64,000 nucleotides of DNA, from the NCBI GenBank assembly GCA_933228895.1, contig OW121849.1, positions 39,960,354 through 40,024,353 of the forward strand. The letters run 5' to 3'. This DNA comes from Platycnemis pennipes (taxonomy: Eukaryota; Arthropoda; Insecta; Odonata; Platycnemididae). The translations under genes and the position numbers were made by a program. Shown here one piece after another: positions 55,761 through 64,000 of the stretch. Within the stretch, counting starts at the first letter, position 1; the number at the start of each line of letters is the position of its first letter. The notes beneath the pieces were generated by a model that worked only from the letters and a program-made list of their open reading frames with translations, searched no databases and had not been told where the DNA came from.

Positions 55761-56593
55761 TAAATATTTGAGAATTAATGTGAATCCGACTTTCCATATT
55801 TCGTCTTAGATCGATGCATCAGCGTAATTTATATGTTATCTATATAATTTTTATTTTTTATTGTCTACGCACGATAAATGTGTAGATGTAAAATGCTATT
55901 TAAACTATCTCCGTTCGCTCTTGATTATATTGTTCACTTAAATTTTGCTACTGCTGAATGACCTACGGAACTGGTACCAATGAGGATTCCGGCATCCTTA
56001 TATCTCAGCTAAATAAGTACATATTAAAGTGCTCTCTGTAAACCTGAAGCTACAGTAGTGCTGTATTACTTGACCGATCTTTTCAATTTGACTTTATATC
56101 ACGTTCCATAAGCTTTGGTGCGATAAATTTCCTAATTTGCTCCAATACTGATTGAAGTGAAGTAAAATTCTTTGATGAGACCCGGTTGGTTGGAAATTTA
56201 TGAAGCTGCTCAGGTACATTCAATATTTAGCCGAGGATACCCCAAGAGCAGAAGAAACGAATTCTGAAGCCCCCTAAAGATTTTATCAAGGAATTTGATT
56301 GCCAAAAATGAGTGTTTACTTGTACTAGAATTTTTTTGACGTACATGTATCCACTTAGTGATGGATTAAAAGGAGGTTTGATGGAATTTCAAAGCACCCA
56401 AAGCCTAATTAAAAATCTTCAGTGGTTTAAATGAAACCTAAGGAGTACACTTCCACAGGGGTTCATATCAATGCTTTCGATCAGAAACCAATCACAGAGG
56501 GATGACAGTGATTCAAAGTTATCTCCACGATATAAACTTCTTTTCGTTGGAGTTGATACGTAATTAATTATTTTATAAATTAGAATTAAATTT
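55761..56593. other. No supported gene
   Basis: AT-rich sequence with no motif-bearing frame. Confidence 0.5.
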
Positions 56594-56889
56594 CACTGTA
56601 AAAAGTTGATCTGATTTTCAGTGCGATCTGAATTTAAGCGCTGTCTAGTTTAAGGCAGGAACACGGATGCAAGGTGCGGAAGAGGCAGGAACATGGATGG
56701 TTGGTACAGGAGCAGTTAAGCAGGAAGCAGAGGAAGCAGGATTCTGGATGGTCTGATTTTCAGTCGTTCACCTGCCTTATTTTTAGACAAGATATTACTG
56801 CTGAAATTCAACATACCTTGTCTTAAAATTGTTGCATCTGAAATTCAGATCTCTTTTGTGCCTTAAAATCAGATATACTTTTTACAGTG
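56594..56889. mobile_element. Foldback/MITE with CACTGTAAAAAG ends
   Basis: The left end cactgtaaaaagttgatctg matches the reversed right end cactgtaaaaagtatatctg at 18 of 20. Pairing goes on through gatttt and the agatctgaa(a)ttt area and again at ttaaggcagg / cctgcctta. Between the arms is a purine-rich run of about 110 bp with three to four degenerate copies of aggcaggaacatggatgg. The target duplication is unclear (tt or ttt/tta). The superfamily is undecided. Confidence 0.65.
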
Positions 56890-57159
56890 TTATTTTCTGA
56901 AAAGGAATTCATTGAATTTGACACCCTTTTCATTTCGTTAGACTATCATACATTTTCTGGATCGTAACATATATTACCATCATCAAATGATAAAGAATAA
57001 ACATAGGAAATAAGAAAAGCTAATAAAGAATGAACATAGGAAAGACTTTAACGCAAAATAAATCTTAGTGCCTGATAATTATTATATGAGTGGATTTTTC
57101 TGGTAGACTTAAAAAATTACTTCGTCATCAAATCAGCAATGTTAATAGCAGGTATAATT
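56890..57159. other. No supported gene
   Basis: AT-rich sequence with a short repeat (aagaatgaacataggaaa / aagaataaacataggaaa near 56,992 and 57,025). Confidence 0.5.
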
Positions 57160-57510
57160 CAGAAGAAGAGACAGAGCTAAGGTCATTTGCATCATTTGAG
57201 ATAGGTGGGTATTTGAGAAATGGTAGGGCCATTTCAGGTAATGGAGGAAGTTTTCAGGTAGCGGAGGAAGTGTGGAGATAAACCCGGTGTCGGCATTAGA
57301 CTGCCCTTAACGAAAGGTGGCAAAGGGTCCGAGGTTGTAACATCCCATCCGATGGATAGGGTACTGAACTTATAGTTCTCCCCACAGAGCATATCAAGGC
57401 AATTACGCACCTTTATGCGAATAAAAGGTCTCCACTACTGTCGGCATTCAAAACCGGGCCCTCGGGAAGGGAAGCCAATAATGAAACCGCTACACCAAAC
57501 TGTTCCCTCA
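57160..57510 (-). mobile_element. tRNA-derived SINE (family A)
   Basis: It reads gagacagagctaaggtcatt, tgcatcatttgagataggtg, then a small internal duplication (ttcaggtaatggaggaagt / ttcaggtagcggaggaagt), then aacccggtgtcggcattaga, acatcccatccgatggatag. The reversed head has gcattcaaaaccgggccctc (decayed B box) and ccgctacaccaaactgttcc. Confidence 0.8.
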
Positions 57511-58182
57511 TCAGCAAATGCGACCATTGTAAAGAACAGTTTCGGAATACTTGATGTTACAGTGCCGTCACATTCTTGACCAAAGGGGTGGACATCTTCC
57601 GAGAATAAGAAGCGAAGGAGATATTGTTTTCCGAGTCGACGCCGGAGGAGTCTATATGTCTTTAGAGAGAAATGACTCCGCCAAAGAGGTTCGGAAAAAA
57701 ATATTATCTATGCTTCAAGTGCTCCTCCTATGGTTTCAAAATCAGTGCGGTTTCTTCACATCGTTTGCTCATTCACTCTATCTATGGGAGTGGGGAGTAT
57801 GGAATGGTGAGGGTCTGCTTGTTGCGTCCATCGAGTTCAGCAGTTGAAGTCCGACCTCTTTAACATTTTCTTTCAGACGTATTTTTAGCACATAATTGGC
57901 TGCTTGCCTTTAGATAGGCACGATTAACCAAAAGGCAATGAAAACTACAATTCCCCATCACGAAAGTCGCGATTCAAACGAGTAGAGTTAGTTGAATTGG
58001 GTCTAGGTGATGCTAAGGCTAAGATGATTTAGCGTTATTTAACCGAAGTTCCAAAAAAAACATTACACTCATGGCTGGATGCAGAATAAAAACCTGCAAT
58101 AAACACGTTACCCATCTGGTTATCTGTTTGGCTCGCAATTCTAACGATTCAATTAATTTGAAGCATTTGAAATAACAGTATC
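57511..58182. other. No supported gene
   Basis: A 98-codon plus frame at 57,551-57,847 and an overlapping one show no motif. Confidence 0.45.
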
Positions 58183-58270
58183 AGCATTATCATCTCCTTT
58201 CAACTATCCTAAGACTGGTTTGACGCAGCTCTCCATTTGATACACCTATCGGCTAACCTCTCCATACTTA
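58183..58270 (-). mobile_element. RTE-like retrotransposon 3' tail
   Basis: The run cattatcatctcctttcaac, tatcctaagactggtttgac, gcagctctccatttgataca, cctatcggctaacctctcca is the reverse of LADR...EW.AA.NQS plus the family tail. It is about 88 bp, 5'-truncated. Confidence 0.68.
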
Positions 58271-59559
58271 GTTAAAATTCACAGTTCGTGGCAACGTAGA
58301 AAGATTCAATTTTATTCCTTTTAATTGCCATAATGTCACGTGACTGTTTCTTTTGACACTGAAATTAATTACAAACTACGTAGCTGAAATCCGAAACACA
58401 CTCATATAATGATATAATGTTTTCGTAAAAAATACACGAATATCCAAGGATAGGTTGTCAATTTTTAAAATTTTTTTCCGTCACTTGTACAAGTGAAATT
58501 ATCATATTTATATTGAAAGAAAGGTGACAAATTCATGTTACGCCGAAAGAATGTTTTTATCACCATACCCCGTAAATAAATTTTAGTGTTTAACTACCCC
58601 GTGCTATCCTAGGACTCATTTATATGATATTTATTTAATATGGTATTTTTTTCAAACAATTTGAAAAATAGAAATGAAAAGCTAGATGGAAAGTCTAAAG
58701 CTTCGGTTCTTTCACTCGAGTGCAATCATAAAACACGCTCATAATCTCAGGTTCCATAGCGCCCTTACAAACTGCTATATGGGATGATGCTTGAAGTGGA
58801 GTGACGGATTATGAAGTAGAAGATTTATTTATCATTCTTGAGCCAACCCTCTATAATTGTGCCGTGATTTCTTTGCTTCGTTAACTACACGAGATAATGG
58901 TTCTGGAATCTCCGTTCTGACGGCATTAATCTATCAAGGAGGAGATGGTAAGGAGCATTTCCTCAAAGATAGGTGAAGAAGTAGCTCTCCATGGAGAAAT
59001 ATGAAGCTGGGGATGAGTATCTTAGGCAACACCACTCAACCCATAACCACTCATATTTTTCGCCCACAGCGGGATAGTGTGGGGATCAGGTTGGTAGCAA
59101 TTTAAGAGACAACTTCACAGGATAAGGAATCCCATGGTTAGATACGTGAAACTTATTCTGAGCGTTCGCATCATAGTAACGCCAATTCAAAAGTGTTTTT
59201 AGCTTCAATGACGGTGTGCATTCTCGTGTCCAAACACGACCTTATGTTAATGTGTTGATTTTACACAGCACTGGACCTTGTATATATAAAGGTTTTCACT
59301 CATAAACTCGAACTTAGGCACGAAAAATGCGGCAAAGTCGTTTTTCTCCGAATATATCGACTAAGATTCTTCTTCCATGCACGCTAATTTTCATGCATGA
59401 AGTTTGGGAGTGAAAATTATATAGCGGAGCAATTAAAGAAGAAAGGGGCACATTTAAACAAAATTGTAGTAACATTCATTCCCTCTTTCATTCTACGCCC
59501 TAAATTCCAAATAATTTCTCCTAATAATTTAAAATAATATATAAAGCCCAATGCAAATG
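58271..59559. other. No supported gene
   Basis: A TATA-like string (gtatatataaagg, 59,280-59,292) is the only notable word. No coding frame follows. Confidence 0.45.
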
Positions 59560-59745
59560 ATACGGTATGAAGGTTAACTAGAAGAAAACGAAAGAAATGG
59601 AAATTTCTGGAACGAAATGGCCAAGTTAAATTTTAAAGTAGAATTTCAGAAGCTAGAGCAGGCGGAGCAATAATCCTACCTAGGCATTATGCAGGAGGAA
59701 AAGGGGAATAGCAGCATTGAAGTCAGAGGGATAATGAGGGCGTTT
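59560..59745 (+). mobile_element. RTE-like retrotransposon, mid-ORF remnant
   Basis: The plus strand reads MKVN.KKTKEMEISGTKW (broken by stops), KVEFQKLEQAEQ.SYLGIMQ, then EEKGNSSIEVRGIMRAFNR. This matches MK.N..KTK.M.....(x)n..LEQVE.F.YLGS.I...G....EI..RI......F in RTE-like RTs. The next part of the ORF continues at 60,190 after an inserted repeat. Confidence 0.62.
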
Positions 59746-60180
59746 AATCGGAACGGAAATCGCTATTTTGTGCATGAAATCGCTAGATAGAAAGGAAAAA
59801 TGAATTTTAGTGAAAAAATTAATCTTCTAACCAGAGCCATCCACTCATAAATCAATAATTAAAATAAGCAAAAGGTGACACCCACCGAAAGAGCTGCGTT
59901 AAGGATTACAACGTCATCCACCTCCCGACCTTGACTGTTTTTAGGGAAAGGGAAGAGAGTGGAGGTGGGGGAGGAAGGTCCGCTCGAACAGATTCTGTTG
60001 CAACCACTTCCATGGGCAGAATCAACTGTGTGTCCCCCATTGTGATCAGACGAAGGATCTTCGCGGTCTCAGTTGTGATTCGACGAAGTGGATGACGTGC
60101 TAGTCCTTTGCACGCCCACTTTTCCGAAGGGGTTAAAAACATCAGTTTTTCGCCTTTTTTATCAGTTTTGAGTAACATCT
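59740..60180 (-). repeat. Dispersed repeat, copy 2 (partner at 36.69-37.13 kb)
   Basis: It is the inverted partner of 36,690-37,130. It lies between two collinear pieces of an RTE-like ORF, so it probably inserted into that retroelement. The minus frame of 90 codons (59,906-60,178) contains SVRADLP like its partner. Identity is roughly 75% by eye. Confidence 0.72.
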
Positions 60181-60189
60181 GATATGGAG

Positions 60190-60440
60190 CGAGGTACCTA
60201 CTATATGGCGTGGAAACAAGAGCTCTGAGAAAAGAAGATGAAAAGAGACTTAAGGCTTTTGAGATGTATGGAGATGAATGGAGACCGTGAGGCGGGTCGA
60301 AAGGAGGACGAACGATGAAGTGCTAGGCAGTTGAGGAAAGGAAGTTGTTTGAGGAAATTATGAGTTGGCAGAAGGTCTGGAAGAAGGAGAATTTAAGGGT
60401 CAAGGGTGCTTTAAAAGACGTGTTTGAGGGATAAATATTG
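60190..60440 (+). mobile_element. RTE-like retrotransposon, C-terminal remnant
   Basis: Reading across frames gives LYGVETRALRKEDEKRLKAF, EMYG.RWMETV, RRVERRTNDEVLGRVEER, KLFEEIMSWQKVWKKEN. This is the LYG.ETW.(L)RK.DE.RLEAFEMW block followed by TN.EVL.RV.E. It likely continues the remnant at 59,560-59,745. Confidence 0.68.
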
Positions 60441-61611
60441 GGTAATTAGAATAGGGGGAGGATAAAAATGGGTAGTTTGGAGAGAATGATGGCATATTAA
60501 TATCAATCAATATTTGAAGAAGGACATCATTTGAGAGATGGGATTCGTGGAAAGAATAGAACGTGCATTTGCACTTAACGTCAATGGGATAAACTAATAG
60601 TGATAAAAGACTCTATTTTTTACTACAAGCCAAATTAATGAAATAGACAGGCTTTCGGGAGTTTTCCGCGTTGAAACTTTCGTCACCTTGCTGCAATAAA
60701 CCTTGCTGCATCAAGAGAAAGTTGACACGATTAAGATAAATATTACCAATTCAATCTTTTAGAACCAGGGAAAAAGCGCATAAATAAAAAATAATAGAGT
60801 ATGTACGAAGGATAAAACTTGGACTTAACTGTCGAGGGCCTCACCTAATAATAATATCTTGAACCACATATGTAAATGCTGTAAGGAATTAATACCATCT
60901 CATTAAAAATAATCAAAAGTAGACATAAGGGAATATGCATCAATTGATGGTCGCTTTATTAGACCCTTGTGGTGCTGAAAAGTGTAAATTAACATGAATG
61001 GTGGATGGCTTTAATTACGTATGGCGGGACTGGAATGCGTAGATCAACATGCTCGTTGAATCAACCAGCCGACGGAATTATTCATGCTTCGACCTAGGCA
61101 AGGATAGGTGCCCGGACACTTGATGACGCACCCGCCTCACGATCCCTCGCATGTGGAGCCTTGACTTAGTGCATGTAGTTAGTACCTACTTGCAGTGCGA
61201 CCCCGTGCTTCCCTCCCTTTCGTGAGGGTTTCTCCACTTCCCCTCCCCTTCCTTCGATGAGTGGGCGCGCCGTGGTCCTCAGGGTTGCAGACGCACTCGG
61301 AGCCCACGACAGTGAGGAGCAAACCGCAGTGGCTTTCGCGAGATTCGACAGGGGGCTAAGGTCAGTGAAATCGAATCGTATTCTCAGCCTAACGGTAGAT
61401 TCGGATAAGCTTTTTGGAAGATGGGAGCGAATTTGAATTAGACTAAACATTTTATTTGATCGGTTTTGTCATTTGCCTTCGGTTTTGTTAAATTCATATT
61501 CCATCCCACGACTTGTTCACTTCCAAACGAAAATTTTCCGGCTCTCTCGACTCAGAGTCACTTACTGAAAATACTCATCATAAAACCGCTTTGTACATGT
61601 CTTATTTAATT
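60441..61611. other. No supported gene; GC-richer patch at 61.2-61.4 kb
   Basis: Bases 61,190-61,390 are GC- and CpG-richer (gagtgggcgcgccgtggtcc). The minus frame here (94 codons, 61,166-61,450) has no known domain. The rest is AT-rich. Confidence 0.4.
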
Positions 61612-61802
61612 CATCGCTATCATCAAGGGTCAACAATCCTAGGAATGGTTTGGCGCAGCCCACCACTCGACTCTTCTATCGGCCAACCTCTTCATATTAG
61701 CGTAGTTCCTCTCTTTCACGTCCTTTACGACAGGTTCTATGTAACTCATACGAGGCTTGCCTTTTCCATTTTTCCCGTTCACTTTTCCTTCGACGATTGT
61801 TA
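61612..61802 (-). mobile_element. RTE-like retrotransposon 3' end
   Basis: The minus strand reads EGKVNGKNGKGKPRMSYIEP, VVKDVKERNYANMKRLADRR, VEWWAAPNHS, then the tail caatcctaggaatggtttgg (reverse). It is very close to the copy at 40.4 kb, but with one unit and with the NMKRLADRR segment that the 40.4-kb copy lacks. Confidence 0.8.
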
Positions 61803-63544
61803 TTTAATTAGTGAGGACATTTTTATTGATTAATTAAATTTCCATAGTTTCCGGTTTTCTTTTCCCTGTTACTCTTTTTGCTCACGACTCACTTGTACAA
61901 AATAAAAATTTTCAGATTAAGGGTGTAGGAAAATGTTGTGAATTATTTGGTTTTTGGGTTTTGTTTCCCGCTGTTACTGATTTGAATATGATACATCGCT
62001 GTCACTCCAGTCGGATATCTCAGGACGGCTGAAGACCTGAGCTCAGAATATGGATTGGAATATCGAGTTCAATATGGAACATTGCAGATGAAAAACGAAA
62101 AAAAACATATTTTCACCACAAGAGCCCGCGGAAACCTGCAAATGATTTCAAAAATTTTCACTCACAACTTAAGTTTGTTTTCTGGTGCTTGCGGCTTTTT
62201 TCTCATAGAACGGTTTTTCCTTATCCTTCCCTGACCAATGTACTCATAACTTTTCTCTAGTTGTTTACATCACTGCTTACTCTGCCTTACAGGTAACCAA
62301 ACACTAATTCTTCATGAATTTGTTTCTTTCATACCCAAAATATTTTCTCTCTTCTGCAAGATGTAATCGTTTTTTCATTTTCTACTTCCTTCGCGTGCTA
62401 TTTCGTTGACATCTTCTACCGGTATTTCTTAAAATATTCTCTGCCCCTATGTTAACAGCTAAATCGTCAGAAAAATGCGATATATTTTATTTGGGCATAC
62501 AAAACAAAGAAGCTTTTCAATTTTTCATATTTTTCTGTCATCAAATGTAATTCGATTTTAACTTAGTTTATCATACGTAGCTATTTTGTTAAAAATAGAA
62601 TATTCAGGACTCAATTATGTGATTGGTTTAGAAATAAGTAATTTACTTGAAAAAACCTCAAAACTTAATTGTTCTAAGCCAAGATTGATGAACTGCCTCT
62701 CCTCATTCTTTGCTACTCATTATCGGGCCTATGGTTTCGACCCGAAGAAACTCTCTTTAGAAACCTACAGATATACTTATTTCAAACCGTGTGATTTCGT
62801 TGGGAGCAGATTTCTTTGGGAAACTAAATGCATCACAAAGAATCAACTACCCCCCGTCTCCCTATGTGTGAACTTCCAGCTCCGTTGGGCTAGCTAATTG
62901 GTAGGCTATGCCCTCAAAAACAAGACCAATCGTATGGTTTAACTGTGGCTGCAAGTGTAAGGTTATCGGTCCTTTGGTGGGAAAAACTCGTACACTAGAT
63001 GGCGGTCGAAGATCTATTTTTGAGACAGAGTTTGATATTTCAACGAGACTTGTACTTTGCTCTTTTGCCGATATAGTATCGTAGCTGAAGTAACGGTGGA
63101 GGGCCACCCTTCCCTTCTTACCGATTCGTTTTCCAGAAACTTGTTTTCTGAGAGAGTTAGTAACGCAGGGAACATGTCCAATGTACATAATACATCCGTA
63201 CAACGTTTTCATGATTCATTCTTTCAAGAAACCTAAATCCGATAAGGGTACTGAGCACTGGTCACCGTGAATCAAAGTGCCCCGGCATTAAATAGTTTGT
63301 TGCGGAATAGAGTCACAATCATTGAGTCAATAAACCACAGAACACATCTCCGTTCTCACCCACTCATGTCCAATAGGTGGGGATTAAGTCGAGGATCAAT
63401 CAAAGCACTGTTTTCTTTCTTTAGTCCCCTGCGGAGAGGACGAACGCTTTTGTCGGACGCAACGTCGCCTGTTTTCATCAACGCCTCTCCCGAAGGAGTA
63501 AGACTGCTTGAAGAGCTTCCCTTCCCTTTCGACAAGTCTCATCA
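61803..63544. other. Upstream region of the putative transporter gene; no other gene supported
   Basis: Frames at 62,586-62,897 (plus), 62,862-63,212 (minus, 116 codons) and 63,267-63,560 (plus, 97 codons) have no recognised domain. The last ends at the start codon area of the next entry and could be 5' UTR of that gene. Promoter elements are not clear. Confidence 0.4.
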
Positions 63545-63644
63545 ATGGATACAGGACTAATGGCGGGGATCAACAAACTTGAAACCGGCCAAGCGCCCAT
63601 TTCGCCCGGGAAGAAGATGCCGCAGTTCTTGGCCGCCGGAGCAG
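63545..63644 (+). CDS. First coding exon of a sugar/trehalose transporter-like gene (partial)
   Basis: An exon encodes MDTGLMAGINKLETGQAPIS then PGKKMPQFLAAGA and ends in gcag|gtaaac, a good splice donor at 63,645, leaving phase 1. The KK.PQ(F/Y)(L/I)AA string just before the first membrane helix is typical of facilitated trehalose transporter Tret1-like proteins of arthropods, MFS sugar porters of the plasma membrane. The match is from memory and covers about 15 residues. The first in-frame ATG is at 63,545 (tcaATGg), after an in-frame stop at 63,509. A second ATG at 63,560 (ctaATGg) is also plausible. The remaining roughly 450 residues with 12 helices would lie right of the window. The G/C content of the exon is above its flanks. 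If no intron is spliced the frame ends after a few codons at 63,660. Other short N-terminal exons could look like this, so the family call is tentative. Confidence 0.45.
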
Positions 63645-64000
63645 GTAAACAAGAGAAATAATGAAGTGATGTGGTGAAGGTGGTCTTCTTCACCGGACAT
63701 CCTTCTCCTCGCAGAATAATTAAACCTATTATGTGGGAGTATTCCACGCATTCTTCCGATATATCTCCCAAATCTTTATCTGCCAGTTACGTAGGTATGC
63801 AAAGTTATTCTGACGAGTGTGGACTTTGTCTTCGGTAGAAACTCTGAGACACTTGCTCGAGGAGTAGGTACGTACACGTTGACCATTGCCTAAAACGTAG
63901 CATTTCTCTTCGGTTTCAAATCATAGAAATAATATCACCATAAGTACCCATAATCACCGCGGAGCTTACTTATGATACCAATTCCTTACTCGGAAAATGA
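63645..64000 (+). other. Putative first intron of the transporter-like gene, to window edge
   Basis: It begins with gtaaacaag and shows stops in all frames soon after. No second exon with a sugar-porter motif is visible before 64,000. Confidence 0.35.

Noticed and set aside
55441..55809. 122-codon hydrophobic plus frame that could look like a membrane protein
   Set aside because: The opposite strand reads as an RTE-like C-terminal block (LVEGKLEGY...GRPRYQ), so the plus frame is its shadow.
59280..59292. TATA box (gtatatataaagg)
   Set aside because: A good consensus word, but no reading frame or initiator follows, and such words are frequent in AT-rich DNA.
62862..63212. 116-codon minus frame near the transporter-like exon
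   Set aside because: No recognisable domain, no splice or start evidence and no overlap with known elements. Not enough to call a gene.
1..64000. CRISPR array, prophage, operon or other prokaryotic system
   Set aside because: There are no spaced direct repeats of that kind, no ribosome binding sites with tightly packed genes, and the DNA is clearly eukaryotic in repeat content.

Overview
The window is a repeat-rich, gene-poor stretch of eukaryotic nuclear DNA. The retroelement families, tRNA-derived SINEs, short introns and cut-and-paste DNA transposons suggest an arthropod, most likely an insect. The species cannot be named from the sequence. There are no operons, no bacterial features and no CRISPR. 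Nearly all open frames of 60-130 codons are chance frames or decayed transposon code. Nothing here can be called a new biological system. What it holds is a layered record of transposition, with several insertions that can be read to the base.

Layout. 1-2.1 kb: two head-to-head fragments of a CR1/jockey-like non-LTR retrotransposon. 2.7-3.3 kb: a broken Mutator-like transposase with an apparent 105-bp GC-AG intron. 3.3-12.4 kb: mostly featureless, with a foldback at 5.4 kb, a 48-bp inverted repeat pair at 7.4/9.1 kb and old SINEs at 10.4 and 11.3 kb. 12.4-15.2 kb: a 2.7-kb hAT transposon bounded by a perfect 8-bp target duplication and carrying nested insertions (an RTE 3' tail and a near-perfect 66-bp hairpin). 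15.7-16.9 kb: two MITEs with TTA target duplications. 18-28 kb: a second SINE family, a foldback insertion with a 12-bp target duplication and an empty-site relative, RTE-like fragments and CR1-like 3' ends. 28-32 kb: two minus-strand CR1-like 3' halves, one with a 105-bp tandem duplication. 33-42 kb: SINEs, a CpG-rich block at 35.3-36.3 kb, a repeat whose inverted partner lies at 59.7-60.2 kb, a piggyBac-like MITE and an RTE copy with an 87-bp tandem duplication. 42-63 kb: scattered SINE and RTE remnants, a CACTG-ended foldback at 56.6 kb and long stretches with no signal.

The best host-gene candidate is at the right edge. A short exon at about 63,545-63,644 ends in a consensus splice donor. 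It encodes an N-terminus resembling arthropod sugar/trehalose transporters (Tret1-like MFS family), with the remaining exons to the right of the window. A 97-codon frame at 52.05 kb is a weaker candidate.

The transposable elements belong to at least four non-autonomous or short families (two tRNA-derived SINEs, TTA-type MITEs, TTAA-type MITE) and at least four protein-coding classes (CR1/jockey-like, RTE-like, hAT, Mutator-like). None encodes an intact protein, so all copies here look inactive. Coordinates of decayed repeats are approximate unless target duplications are quoted.
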